Positions 24,606-33,307 of a stretch of 64,000 nt of DNA are shown here, piece by piece. The notes beneath the pieces were generated by a model. The model did not search any database and was not told where the DNA came from. It saw nothing but the letters and a program-made list of their open reading frames with translations. Position 1 is the stretch's first letter. Each line of letters begins with the position of its first letter. The stretch covers positions 62,001 to 126,000 of the forward strand of contig CAVVAE010000001.1 of the NCBI GenBank assembly GCA_963746185.1, read 5' to 3'. This DNA comes from CAVVAE01 sp963746185. Lineage in GTDB: Bacteria; Actinomycetota; Actinomycetes; Propionibacteriales; Nocardioidaceae. A program made the translations under genes and the position numbers.

Positions 24606-25505
24606 CTATCCGCGCTTCGAGAAGGCAGCATCCAGCTCTGCCTCGATCGTGGGGTGCTGGAAGATGAAGCCCGACTCGATCAGTCGCTTCGGGGTGGCGT
24701 GCAGGCTGCCGAGCATGGCTTGGGAGAGCTCGCCCACCACGGCCTTCAGGGCGAAAGCAGGCACCGGGACGACCGTCGGTCGTCGAAGCTTCGCACCCAG
24801 TGCCTTAGTGAACTCGGCGTTGGTCGGTACGACGGGCGCGACCAGGTTGTAGGGCCCACTTATCGAGGAGCCCGTGGCCAACCGCGTCATGGCCTCGACG
24901 TAGTCGGTCAACGAGATGCTCGGGAAGAACTGCTGACCGTCACCCAGCCGACCCGCGACGCCCAGCAGGAAGGGGATCTTGATCAGCTTCAGCGCACCCC
25001 CTGAGCTGTCGAGCACCGGACTCGTGCGCGCCAGCACCACCCTCGCGCCGGCGTCGGTCGCTGGCTGGGTCGCTGCTTCCCACTGCCGGCACACCTCGGC
25101 CAGGAAGCCGGTGCCACTGGGTGAGTCTTCGTCGACCTGCTCGTCGCCACGGTCCATGCCGTAGTAGTTGATGCCGCTGGAGTTGACGAGCGCCGGCGGG
25201 TTGTCGAGCGCAGCGATGGTCGAGGCGATCGTGCCGGTGGTCTCCTGGCGGCTGTCGATAATCTTCTGCTTGTAGGCGCTGGTCCAGGGCCAGTGGCCGA
25301 TCGAGGCGCCGCCCAGGTTGATGACGGTGTCGGCTTTGGCGAGAGCGTTGGGGTCGAGTCTTCCGTTGGCCGGGTCCCAGCGCTCTTCGTCGGGGCCGGT
25401 CGGCTCGCCACGGACGAGGCGCAGAACGCCATGGCCTGACCCTTGGAGGTGGCGGACAAGCGCCGTACCCAGGAATCCTGAGGCACCCGCGATCACGATC
25501 TGCAT
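24606..25505 (-). CDS. TIGR01777-family NAD(P)-binding epimerase-like protein
   Basis: The protein has 299 residues and belongs to the extended short-chain dehydrogenase fold. The nucleotide-binding loop is IAGASGFLGTALVRHLQGSG, followed by VINLGGASIGHW, SSGINYYGMDRGDE and the C-terminal DUF1731 signature RPTVVPVPAFALKAVVGELS and PKRLIESGFIFQHP. Substrate unknown; the E. coli YfcH and plant SULA-type relatives are equally vague. Its location between lipB and the E2 gene is conserved (Rv2216 in M. tuberculosis, from memory). It ends 14 bases from the convergent stop of the membrane protein before it. Confidence 0.9.
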   Translation of the reverse strand: MQIVIAGASGFLGTALVRHLQGSGHGVLRLVRGEPTGPDEERWDPANGRLDPNALAKADTVINLGGASIGHWPWTSAYKQKIIDSRQETTGTIASTIAALDNPPALVNSSGINYYGMDRGDEQVDEDSPSGTGFLAEVCRQWEAATQPATDAGARVVLARTSPVLDSSGGALKLIKIPFLLGVAGRLGDGQQFFPSISLTDYVEAMTRLATGSSISGPYNLVAPVVPTNAEFTKALGAKLRRPTVVPVPAFALKAVVGELSQAMLGSLHATPKRLIESGFIFQHPTIEAELDAAFSKRG

Positions 25506-25569
25506 GCGTCTATCCTGCCTGGGCTTGGCGTGGTATGCGCGCCGAGGTCAGAGTCACTACGGTCGGGGA

Positions 25570-26019
25570 ATGGCGATCTATGCGGTGCGGAAACGAGTCG
25601 CCTGTTACGTGACCAGGACGACGGAGTACGCCGCTGAGCTGCTCGTCTTTGACCACGCCGACGACGATCCGGCCGACCCGTCAGGGACCCAGGTCCCGGC
25701 CGGCGGGATGCTCCCCTATGAGGCTCTCGACACGGCGGCGTTGCGCGAGACATGGGAGGAGACGGGGCTGTCCGACCTCACGTTCGTCACGCAGTTGGGC
25801 GCTGTCGAGCTCGGCCTCGACGACCCAGGCGGTCCGTCGGTCACCAACTACGTACATCTGCAGGCGCCGAGCGACGGACCTGACTCATGGGAGCACACCG
25901 TCACCGGCGAGGGACACGACGGGGGCATGGTGTTCTTGTGCCGTTGGGAACCGCTGCCGCTCGAGTTCGAGCTCGCCGGCGACCAGGGCCAGTTCCTCGA
26001 CAGACTCGCTGGCGGTTGA
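25570..26019 (+). CDS. NUDIX hydrolase
   Basis: From the ATG at 25570 (after GGTCGGGGA) the protein has 149 residues. A complete Nudix box is present, GGMLPYEALDTAALRETWEE followed by TGL, with all metal-binding glutamates. The family cleaves nucleoside diphosphates linked to another moiety. The substrate cannot be told from sequence; features such as FVTQLGAVELGLDD and VFLCRWEPLPLEFELAGDQG match small actinobacterial Nudix proteins of unknown specificity. It is divergent from the TIGR01777 gene (64 bases apart), and its stop abuts a repeat array. Confidence 0.85.
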   Translation: MAIYAVRKRVACYVTRTTEYAAELLVFDHADDDPADPSGTQVPAGGMLPYEALDTAALRETWEETGLSDLTFVTQLGAVELGLDDPGGPSVTNYVHLQAPSDGPDSWEHTVTGEGHDGGMVFLCRWEPLPLEFELAGDQGQFLDRLAGG

Positions 26020-26024
26020 GCCTG

Positions 26025-26142
26025 CCGGCGGTCGAGCTTGTCGAGACCCGGTGATTTCGACAGGCTCAATCAGCGGGTCTTGAGCAATCCGGCGGTCGAG
26101 CTTGTCGAGACCCGGTGATTTCGACAGGCTCAATCAGCGGGT
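26025..26142. repeat. Two identical 54-bp direct repeats (GTCGAGCTTGTCGA family)
   Basis: Bases 26025-26078 and 26089-26142 are identical and spaced by 64 bp. Each holds GGTCGAGCTTGTCGAGACC, itself partly palindromic, and TTTCGACAGGCTCAATCAGC. The same words recur at 38312-38452. The array fills the gap between two convergent genes (Nudix and E2) and ends two bases before the E2 stop, so it may double as a transcription end. Confidence 0.9.
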
Positions 26143-26144
26143 TA

Positions 26145-28136
26145 CTAGATGCCGAGCTCGGACTCGAAGTTGGCCTCTTCGAGGCGCTGCTTGATCGTGC
26201 TGAGGAAGCGGGCTGCGTCGGCGCCATCGACGAGTCGGTGGTCGTAGGTCAGCGCGAGGTACACCATCTGCCGGATCGCGATCGTCTCCCCGAGGTTGGG
26301 GTCGCTGATCACAACGGCTCGCTTGACGACGGTCCCGGTGCCGAGGATGGCCACCTGCGGCTGGTTGATGATCGGGGTGTCGAAGAGGGCGCCGCGGCTG
26401 CCGGTGTTGGTGAGCGTGAACGTGCCGCCCGACAGCTCATCGGGAGAGATCTTGCTGTCACGCGTGCGAGTGGCAAGGTCGGCAATCTTGCGAGCCAGGC
26501 CGGCGATCGACAGGTCTCCGGCGTCCTTGATGACCGGCACCAGCAGTCCGCGCTCGGTGTCGACGGCGACACCGAGGTGCTCGCCGTCGTGGTAGGTGAC
26601 CTCGCCTGCTTCGGTGTCGATCGATGCGTTGACCTGCGGGTAGGTCTTGAGGGCGTCGATCGAGGCCTTGGCGAAGAACGGCAGGAACGAAAGCTTGACG
26701 CCCTCGCGCTGTTCGAAGTTGGCCTTGACGCGGTCGCGCAACCGCGAGATCGCGGTGACATCGACCTCGACGACGGTGGTCAGCTGGGCGGAGACCTGGA
26801 GCGACTCGACCATCCGGGCTGCGATCACCTTGCGAAGCCGGCTGAGCTTCTCGGTCTTGCCGCGAAGTGCGCTGAGCTCGGGAGACGGAGCTGCCGGTGC
26901 GGCTGTGCTCGCGGCAGATGCGGCGGGGGCTGACGCGGACTTCTTGGCTTCCTCGGCCTTCACCGCGGCCTCGAGAACGTCCTGCTTGCGGATGCGCCCT
27001 CCGACGCCGGTGCCGCTCAGCGCTGCCAGTTCGACGCCGTGCTGGGCTGCGAGCTTGCGCACCAGCGGCGTGACGTAGCTGCGGGTGTCTCCCGCGTCCG
27101 CCGAGGAAGGTGCACTGCTGTGCTGTTGGGCAGGCTCTTGCGTCGCGCGTTGCGGCTCGGGCTGAGCTTCCTCCTTCGCTGCGGGCTGCTCCTCGGGCTC
27201 GGGTTCGGCTTCCGGCTCCTGCTGGGCGGACTCCTGCTCGGTGGGCTCCTGCTCGGTGGGCTCCTGCTCGGTGGGGTGTGACTCATCAGATCCGGAGTCG
27301 TCGCCTCCTCCGCCGGACGAGGCTGCACCCTCTGCGCCGATCAGGGCCAGCACGGCACCGACCTCGATGGTCTCGTCCTGCTCGGCCTTGATCTCCAGCA
27401 GCTTGCCGGCGACAGGGGAGGGGATTTCGGTGTCGACCTTGTCGGTGGACACCTCGAGCAGCGGTTCGTCGACGGAGACGTCGTCACCAACGGACTTCAG
27501 CCACTGGGTCACGGTGCCTTCAGTGACGCTCTCGCCGAGCGCGGGCAGCTTGACCTCCGTGGCGTCCCCGTCACCAGCAGGGCTCGCGTCGGCGGTTGGT
27601 GCCTGCTCGGACGACGGCTTCTCGCTCGCGCTCTCGTCCGCTGACTCGTCGGTGGATCCTTCGTCCTGGCCCTGCGACTCATCGCTTGACCCTTCGTCCT
27701 GAGCCTGCGACTCGTCGCTTGGCTCTTCGTCCTGGGTCTGTGACTCGTCGCCGGACGCCTCGTCCTCGCTGGGCTCTTCCGCCGGCTCGTCTGACTCGTC
27801 TGAGCTGTCGGAGCTCTTGGCCTGGTCACCCGACTGGTCCTGCTCAGACTCGTCGGCTGAGCCGCCATCGTCGCTGGACGACGTACTACTGGACTCGTTG
27901 GAGTCGCCGATGACCGCGAGCACCGCACCGACCTCGATCGTCTCGTCCTGCTCAGCCTTGATCTCCAGCAGCTTGCCGGCGACAGGGGACGGGATCTCGG
28001 TGTCGACCTTGTCGGTGGACACCTCGAGCAGCGGTTCGTCGACGGCGACCTCGTCGCCGACGGACTTCAGCCACTGGGTCACGGTGCCCTCGGTGACGCT
28101 TTCGCCGAGCGCGGGGAGGGTTACGTCTGTCGCCAT
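26145..28136 (-). CDS. sucB: 2-oxo acid dehydrogenase E2 (dihydrolipoamide succinyl/acyltransferase), two lipoyl domains
   Basis: The protein has 663 residues. Two nearly identical lipoyl domains (about 1-77 and 195-270) each carry the modified Lys in EVSTDKVDTEIPSP. They are joined by long acidic linkers with repeats such as DESQAQDEGSSDES and PTEQEPTEQEP. A peripheral-subunit-binding domain follows (YVTPLVRKLAAQHGVELAAL, with GTGVGGRIRKQDVLEA), then the acyltransferase core ending with the catalytic YDHRLVDGADAARFL. It moves acyl groups from E1 to CoA; in mycobacteria the orthologue (DlaT) serves pyruvate and possibly 2-oxoglutarate dehydrogenase, so substrate is not fixed by sequence. lpd lies just upstream on the same strand. 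Confidence 0.93.
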   Translation of the reverse strand: MATDVTLPALGESVTEGTVTQWLKSVGDEVAVDEPLLEVSTDKVDTEIPSPVAGKLLEIKAEQDETIEVGAVLAVIGDSNESSSTSSSDDGGSADESEQDQSGDQAKSSDSSDESDEPAEEPSEDEASGDESQTQDEEPSDESQAQDEGSSDESQGQDEGSTDESADESASEKPSSEQAPTADASPAGDGDATEVKLPALGESVTEGTVTQWLKSVGDDVSVDEPLLEVSTDKVDTEIPSPVAGKLLEIKAEQDETIEVGAVLALIGAEGAASSGGGGDDSGSDESHPTEQEPTEQEPTEQESAQQEPEAEPEPEEQPAAKEEAQPEPQRATQEPAQQHSSAPSSADAGDTRSYVTPLVRKLAAQHGVELAALSGTGVGGRIRKQDVLEAAVKAEEAKKSASAPAASAASTAAPAAPSPELSALRGKTEKLSRLRKVIAARMVESLQVSAQLTTVVEVDVTAISRLRDRVKANFEQREGVKLSFLPFFAKASIDALKTYPQVNASIDTEAGEVTYHDGEHLGVAVDTERGLLVPVIKDAGDLSIAGLARKIADLATRTRDSKISPDELSGGTFTLTNTGSRGALFDTPIINQPQVAILGTGTVVKRAVVISDPNLGETIAIRQMVYLALTYDHRLVDGADAARFLSTIKQRLEEANFESELGI
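27349..28119 (-). repeat. Near-identical 200-bp duplication encoding the two lipoyl domains
   Basis: Bases 27349-27549 and 27919-28119 are almost identical at DNA level, including wobble positions, at a 570-bp offset. A 15-bp tandem repeat (CTCCTGCTCGGTGGG, three units, 27231-27275) lies in the downstream linker. Such identity suggests recent duplication or ongoing gene conversion. Confidence 0.8.
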
Positions 28137-28276
28137 ATCGGTCGAGGTCCTTGCCTGTCTTCGGTCGGAGCAGCCTTCGCGGGTGTCAGTCGTACGTCGC
28201 AGGGCCAGCCTACGATGAATCGTGAGGCCTGTCTGATGGGCCTCGTGCAGCAGAGCATGCGTCCATCAGAGGGCCC

Positions 28277-29662
28277 TCAAGAGTGGTTGTGCAGGGGTTT
28301 GCCGGCCAGCGCGAGGTGCGCCTCACCGAGGGCTTCGTTCTGGGTCGGGTGCATGTGAACCAGTGGCGCGACGTCCTCCGGGAACGCCTCCCAGTTGTAG
28401 ATGAGCTGGGCTTCGCCGATGAGCTCGCCGACCCGGGCACCCACCATGTGGACGCCGACGACGGGGCCGTCCTTCTCTCGGACGAGCTTGACGAAGCCCT
28501 GCGTCTTGAGGATCTGGCTCTTGCCGTTTCCGCCGAGGTCGAAGGTGAGGGTCTCGACCCGGTCATCGCCGTACTGCTCCTTGGCTCGCTCCTCACTCAG
28601 CCCCACCGAGGCGACCTCCGGGTTGGAGTACGTGACGCGGGGGATGCCGTCTTCGTTGATCGGGGTCGGCTCGAGGCCGGCGATGTCCTCGGCGACGAAG
28701 ATGCCGTGCTGGAAGCCACGATGCGCGAGCTGCATACCGGGGACGATGTCTCCGACGGCGTACACGCCGGCCACGTTGGTCTGCAGCCGCTCGTTGGTGA
28801 GCACGTAGCCACGGTCCATCTCGATCCCCTGCGCGTCGTACCCGAGCTCAGTGGTACGCGGACCCCGACCGACGGCCACGAGCAACACGTCAGCGTCGTA
28901 GGTGTCGCCGGATTCGACGGTGACGCGTACGCCGGAATCGGTCTTGTCGACGGACGCGAACGGGGTGCTCGTCTTGAACGTGATGCCGCGTTTGCGGAAC
29001 GCTCGCTCGATCACCTTCGAGCAGGCAGCGTCCTCCGCGGCAACCAGCCGGGGCAGCGCCTCGAGGATCGTGACCTCCGCGCCCAGCGACCGCCAGGCAC
29101 TCGCGAACTCGACGCCGATCACGCCACCGCCGAGGACGATGGCGTGCTCAGGGACGGTCTCGCGTTGCAGGGCGTCCCAGCTGCTGATGATCCGCTCGCC
29201 GTCGAGGTCCAGACCTGGCAGGGACTTCGTGTAGGAGCCGGAGGCGAGGACGACGTGCCCGCCCTCGTAACGCGTGCCGTCGACGTCGATGACGTGGCGT
29301 GCGACGAGCTTGCCGTGGCCTTGGATGACGGTGATTTCGCGGCTCTTGATGAGACCTTGCAGGCCCTTGTAGAGACGGCTCACGACGCCGTCCTTGTAGG
29401 CGTTCACGCCAGGCAGGTCGACATCGTCCAGGGTCGCGGTGATGCCGAACGAGTCCGACTCACGGACTGAGTCGGCCACCTCACCGGCGTGAAGAAGGGC
29501 TTTGGTCGGGATGCAGCCGCGGTGCAGACACGTGCCGCCGACCTTGTCTTCCTCCACGAGCGCCACACTCATCCCGAGTTGCGAAGCCCGCAGGGCGCAG
29601 GCATAGCCGCCGCTGCCTCCACCCAAGATGACGATGTCGAATTGAGTGTCAGCGTCTGCCAC
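28277..29662 (-). CDS. lpdA: Dihydrolipoyl dehydrogenase (E3)
   Basis: From the GTG at 29662, preceded by GGAGGGAACC, the flavoprotein has 461 residues. It reoxidises dihydrolipoamide with NAD+. Visible parts are the FAD fold DIVILGGGSGGYACALRASQ, the redox disulfide GGTCLHRGCIPTKALLHA, the NAD fold AIVLGGGVIGVEFASAW, VYAVGDIVPG, and the C-terminal His-Glu pair VHMHPTQNEALGEA. An earlier start would add 38 residues unlike the family and is rejected. It is 140 bases upstream of sucB, and they are probably one transcription unit. Confidence 0.95.
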   Translation of the reverse strand: MADADTQFDIVILGGGSGGYACALRASQLGMSVALVEEDKVGGTCLHRGCIPTKALLHAGEVADSVRESDSFGITATLDDVDLPGVNAYKDGVVSRLYKGLQGLIKSREITVIQGHGKLVARHVIDVDGTRYEGGHVVLASGSYTKSLPGLDLDGERIISSWDALQRETVPEHAIVLGGGVIGVEFASAWRSLGAEVTILEALPRLVAAEDAACSKVIERAFRKRGITFKTSTPFASVDKTDSGVRVTVESGDTYDADVLLVAVGRGPRTTELGYDAQGIEMDRGYVLTNERLQTNVAGVYAVGDIVPGMQLAHRGFQHGIFVAEDIAGLEPTPINEDGIPRVTYSNPEVASVGLSEERAKEQYGDDRVETLTFDLGGNGKSQILKTQGFVKLVREKDGPVVGVHMVGARVGELIGEAQLIYNWEAFPEDVAPLVHMHPTQNEALGEAHLALAGKPLHNHS

Positions 29663-29863
29663 GGTTCCCTCCGACCTTTCTGGTGCGTCGTCGACTTGGG
29701 GTGGTGTCCTCAAGCCTCGCCATCCTTGCACCATCGCGTGCAGGTCTGCCATGCAGGTGAGTACGGCGCGAAACACCCTTCATAGCGCGTTGGCCGCAAA
29801 TGCCCTTCCGGCTTGGGGACGTGGGCGATACTGGGTCCACACCAAAGCGGAGAGGCAGCATCC

Positions 29864-30172
29864 ATGGGTTTCCTGCGGCGCCGACGCAACAAGCCGGGCA
29901 CGCTGCGTGCGGCCGAGTCCGCTGACGCGAAATACCTCGGGGAATGGATCTCCACGCGGAAGGGGATCGAAGGGTTCATCGAGCCGCGCACCGCAGTCAC
30001 CGATACGACGATGTTGCTGGTGGCGATCGACGGAGAGTGGACTCGTCGCCGGGTGCCGTCGGTCGAATGGGCGCACAACTTCGCCAACAAGAACGGCATC
30101 CCGAGCTATGACGCGGCCGTGGTCGGATATCCCGACCGGATGCGCGAGTACAACAAGCGCAACAAGCGCTGA
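29864..30172 (+). CDS. Conserved actinobacterial small protein, oxidoreductase-like hypothetical
   Basis: This is a 102-residue protein from ATG 29864, which has GGAGAGG eight bases upstream and GATACT as a possible -10 at 29826-29831. The sequence starts MGFLRRRRNKPGTLRAAESA and has a basic amphipathic N-terminus, a central domain (GFIEPRTAVTDTTMLLVAID and GEWTRRRVPSVEWAHNFANK) and a polar Asn/Lys end. I recall close relatives beside pepA in many actinobacteria, annotated only as hypothetical or oxidoreductase. It is convergent with pepA. Confidence 0.75.
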   Translation: MGFLRRRRNKPGTLRAAESADAKYLGEWISTRKGIEGFIEPRTAVTDTTMLLVAIDGEWTRRRVPSVEWAHNFANKNGIPSYDAAVVGYPDRMREYNKRNKR

Positions 30173-30202
30173 TCCCAGCGCCCGGGTCAGTGGCGCCCAG
30201 CG

Positions 30203-31738
30203 CTACTTCATCGACCCGATCCGCCGCGTTGGCGCAGACTTCCCAGGGGACTCGCTCTTCTCGGTGGCGAGCTGGACGAGAGTGCGCACCGCCGTACCCG
30301 TGCCGCCCTTCGGCGTGTAGCCCCAGGCTGATCCCTCGTTAAAAGCCGGCCCTGCGATGTCGAGGTGTGCCCACGGGATCCCGTCGCCCACGAACTCACG
30401 CAGGAACGCCGCGGCATAGAGAGCGCCACCCCACTGCTCGGGGTTGTGCTGACTGAGGTCGGCGATCTTGGTCGTGCGGACCTTATCCTTCATCTCGTCC
30501 GGGATCGGCATCGGCCACATCAGCTCACCAGCGCGTTCGGCCACTCTCGGAAGCTCGGTGTGCAGGTGCTCGTCGTTGCTGAACACGCCTGACACCCTGT
30601 TTCCCAGCGCGATCACGCAGGCGCCGGTGAGGGTGGCCACGTCGATGATCACGTCGGGCTTGTCGGCGTTGGCGGTCGAGATGCCGTCGGCCAGGACGAG
30701 CCGCCCCTCGGCATCGGTGTTGAGCACCTCGACGGTCTTCCCGCCGTACATCGTCAGTACGTCGCCGGGGCGGGTGGCGTTGCCGGACGGCATGTTCTCG
30801 GCCAGGCAGGCGTACGCCGTGACGCGCACGGGGAGCCCGAGCTCGGCGATCGCGAACGTCGCAGCGGAGACGGCAGCCGCCCCCGACATGTCGCTCTTCA
30901 TCGTGCTCATCGCGTTGCTGGGCTTGATCGACAGACCGCCGGAGTCGAACGTAATTCCCTTGCCGACGAAGGCGAGATGGGCCTTGGGTCTCGACGGCTT
31001 GTAGGAGAGCTTCACGAGCCGAGGCGGGTGCGTCGAGCCCTTGCCGACCCCCATCATCCCGCCGTATCCCTTGGACTCCAGTGCCTTTTCATCGGTGATG
31101 GTGACCGACACCTTCGAGCCCTTGCTCCGGCGCTTGAGCTCGTCTGCAAAAGACTCGGGATAGAGGTCGTTAGGCGGGACGTTGACGAGGTCGCGGGCGA
31201 AGTTGACGGCCTCGGCCACTGCTTCGGCATCTGACACCGCCCCGCGCGCGGGTCGCGATCGCGCGATCTCGCTGAGGAAGACGAACTCACCGATGGGCTC
31301 GTGCTTCTTGGTGAGATAGCGGTCGAACGCGTAGGCGCCGAGCATCGCGCCCTCGGCCACGGCACGGACCTGGCGCTCGTTGGTGGCGGGTAGTGCGAAC
31401 GCGACGGTCTTCTTGCCCGAGAGCGCACGTGCGGCCGATCCTGCAGCGCGGCGCAATGACTCGACGTCGACGTCACCTGCGCTCTGGTGGCCGAGACCGA
31501 CGGCGACGATCAACGGTGCCTTGGTGTCGCCTCGGGACGGCAACTTGCAGACGTCGCCGACTTTGGCGGAGGCGCCCAGCTCTTTGAGGGTCGCGGCGAA
31601 TCCCTTACCCATGGCTGTGATGACGTCGTTCGAGCCCACGGCCGGAGTAAGCGTGTCAGAAGAGTGGTGGATCCCGATCACGACTGCGTCGGCCTTGATG
31701 TTGCGTGCTGAGGTGCTGCGCAAGCTGGCAGTGGTCAC
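30203..31738 (-). CDS. pepA: Leucyl aminopeptidase, M17 family
   Basis: The protein has 511 residues. The N-terminal macro-like domain is followed by the catalytic domain with metal and substrate motifs VGKGSTHPPRLVKLSY, FVGKGITFDSGGLSIKPS, MKSDMSGAAAV and the family signature VLNTDAEGRLVLADG. It is a cytosolic hexameric enzyme that removes N-terminal Leu and other residues during protein turnover. All metal ligands are present and length is normal. It is divergent from gcvT, with 73 bases between starts, as in M. tuberculosis (pepB/gcvT). Confidence 0.95.
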   Translation of the reverse strand: MTTASLRSTSARNIKADAVVIGIHHSSDTLTPAVGSNDVITAMGKGFAATLKELGASAKVGDVCKLPSRGDTKAPLIVAVGLGHQSAGDVDVESLRRAAGSAARALSGKKTVAFALPATNERQVRAVAEGAMLGAYAFDRYLTKKHEPIGEFVFLSEIARSRPARGAVSDAEAVAEAVNFARDLVNVPPNDLYPESFADELKRRSKGSKVSVTITDEKALESKGYGGMMGVGKGSTHPPRLVKLSYKPSRPKAHLAFVGKGITFDSGGLSIKPSNAMSTMKSDMSGAAAVSAATFAIAELGLPVRVTAYACLAENMPSGNATRPGDVLTMYGGKTVEVLNTDAEGRLVLADGISTANADKPDVIIDVATLTGACVIALGNRVSGVFSNDEHLHTELPRVAERAGELMWPMPIPDEMKDKVRTTKIADLSQHNPEQWGGALYAAAFLREFVGDGIPWAHLDIAGPAFNEGSAWGYTPKGGTGTAVRTLVQLATEKSESPGKSAPTRRIGSMK

Positions 31739-31797
31739 GGTGGAGAGGTCCCTCGTCGATGTGGGTCACTGGTCGTCGGTGACTCTACCTCGTCGGG

Positions 31798-31803
31798 TAG
31801 GTT
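31798..31803 (+). promoter_or_regulatory. Candidate -10 box for a leaderless gcvT transcript
   Basis: TAGGTT (TANNNT consensus) ends eight bases before the gcvT ATG at 31812, and no purine-rich ribosome site lies between. This is the spacing expected for leaderless actinobacterial mRNAs. Assignment is by inspection only. Confidence 0.45.
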
Positions 31804-31811
31804 CGCGAACC

Positions 31812-32927
31812 ATGGCGGATACGACGACTCCAGACCTGCTCACCTCACCTCTTCACGATCGTCATGTCGACCTCGGCGCGAAGTTTGCGGAGTTCGGCGG
31901 ATGGTCGATGCCGTTGGAGTACACCGGCGCGGTGAAGGAACACAACGCCGTGCGTGACAGCGTCGGCGTCTTCGACGTGAGTCATCTGGGCAAGGCGGTG
32001 GTGCGGGGCGCGGGCGCTGCGTCGTACGTCAATGCCTGTCTCACCAATGACCTCGGCAAGATCGAACCAGGCAAAGCGCAGTACACACTGTGTTGTGCCC
32101 ATGACGGGGGCGTCGTTGACGACCTGATCGCCTACTTGCGAAGCGACGACGAGGTCTTCCTGATCCCCAACGCGTCCAACACGACGGAGGTCGTACGACG
32201 GCTGGCCGCTTCCGCACCTGACGGCGTCGAGGTCGAGAACCTGCACCACGACTACGCGATCCTCGCCGTCCAGGGGCGTGCCAGCGACGACGTGCTCGAC
32301 GGGATGGGATTCCCGACCGGACACGACTACATGTCATTCGTCGAGGTCGACCACGAGGGGGTGCCGGTCGTCGTCTGTCGCACCGGTTATACGGGCGAAC
32401 GTGGCTACGAGCTCGTCATACCCAACGCCGCTGCACCGTCAGTGTGGGACGCGATCATGTCCACTGGCGCTCGACACGGGATCGTGCCCGCCGGTCTGGG
32501 CGCTCGGGACACCTTGCGCACGGAGATGGGCTACCCGCTGCATGGTCAGGACATCTCGCCGTCCATCACCCCGGTCCAGGCACGGCTCGGCTGGGCGATC
32601 GGCTGGAAGAAGGACGCCTTCTGGGGAGATGACGTCCTGCGTGCGGAGAAGGCGGCCGGGCCCGCTCGCATCCTCCGCGGGCTTGTTGCCGCCGCTCGAG
32701 GGATCCCGCGTCCACACATGAACGTGATGGTCGGCGACTCCGATGATGCGGTCGGGGAGGTGACGTCGGGGACCTTCTCCCCAACCCGCAAGGCCGGAGT
32801 CGCGCTGGCGCTCGTCGACGCGTCCGTGGCTGACGACGACGAGGTGTACGTCGATGTGCGCGGTCGCCGCGAGCCGTTCACGGTCACGAAGCCGCCGTTC
32901 GTCACTCCAGGCGTTCGCGGGACCTGA
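31812..32927 (+). CDS. gcvT: Glycine cleavage system T protein (aminomethyltransferase)
   Basis: The protein has 371 residues from the ATG at 31812. It takes the aminomethyl group from lipoylated H protein and makes methylene-tetrahydrofolate and ammonia. Typical parts are SPLHDRHVDLGAKFAEFGGW, GVFDVSHLGKAVVRGAGA, CRTGYTGERGYELVIP, GARDTLRTEMGYPLHGQDIS and the C-terminal barrel with TSGTFSPTRKAGVALALVD. No other gcv gene lies in the window; gcvH and gcvP must be elsewhere. A longer upstream frame exists but runs into pepA and is not used. Confidence 0.95.
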   Translation: MADTTTPDLLTSPLHDRHVDLGAKFAEFGGWSMPLEYTGAVKEHNAVRDSVGVFDVSHLGKAVVRGAGAASYVNACLTNDLGKIEPGKAQYTLCCAHDGGVVDDLIAYLRSDDEVFLIPNASNTTEVVRRLAASAPDGVEVENLHHDYAILAVQGRASDDVLDGMGFPTGHDYMSFVEVDHEGVPVVVCRTGYTGERGYELVIPNAAAPSVWDAIMSTGARHGIVPAGLGARDTLRTEMGYPLHGQDISPSITPVQARLGWAIGWKKDAFWGDDVLRAEKAAGPARILRGLVAAARGIPRPHMNVMVGDSDDAVGEVTSGTFSPTRKAGVALALVDASVADDDEVYVDVRGRREPFTVTKPPFVTPGVRGT

Positions 32928-32937
32928 CCGGTCGACG

Positions 32938-33288
32938 TCAGTCCCCGCGTACGAACCCGAGTTCGTTGCCGTCAGGATCTTTGATCGTGAACTTGCGGGT
33001 GCCGTAGGGAGTGTCGAATAGCGGTTCGACGACGTCTGCACGGTCGCGCAGTTTCTCCCACCACTGATCGACGTCGTCGACGCTGAAGTTGTAGCGACCT
33101 GCGGCCGGCACAGGCTCGAGCACAGAGAGGGCGAACTGTGTCGGGCCGGTCTGGAAGTGCGCGTACGCCGGGGCGTCAGACGGCCAGTGGTTCGTCGCGG
33201 GCACTCCCAGGATTGACTCGTACCAGGCGACCGAACGGTCGAGATTGCTGACGTTGACCCGCACATGCTCCAGACGTGGCACATCCAT
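32938..33288 (-). CDS. VOC-family (glyoxalase/bleomycin-resistance fold) protein
   Basis: The protein has 116 residues from the ATG at 33288 (MDVPRLEHVRVNVSNLDRSV). Two beta-alpha-beta-beta-beta modules are visible: AWYESILGVPATNHWP and the C-terminal KFTIKDPDGNELGFVRGD. Metal-ligand candidates are His9 and the final Glu in GNELGF. Members include glyoxalases, dioxygenases and binding proteins, so the substrate is open. It is convergent with gcvT (10 bases apart) and 19 bases after the ECF gene end, read outward from another promoter or as a tail of that operon. Confidence 0.85.
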   Translation of the reverse strand: MDVPRLEHVRVNVSNLDRSVAWYESILGVPATNHWPSDAPAYAHFQTGPTQFALSVLEPVPAAGRYNFSVDDVDQWWEKLRDRADVVEPLFDTPYGTRKFTIKDPDGNELGFVRGD

Positions 33289-33307
33289 GGCGACAACCCT
33301 AGGCGGG

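Noticed and set aside
26025..26142. CRISPR array
   Set aside because: Only two 54-bp units with a 10-base gap, and the other locus has irregular spacing. There are no spacer-sized unique segments and no cas genes.
31742..31811. Glycine riboswitch before gcvT
   Set aside because: The gap to the divergent pepA start is only 73 bases, too short for the aptamer, and no glycine-aptamer core is seen.
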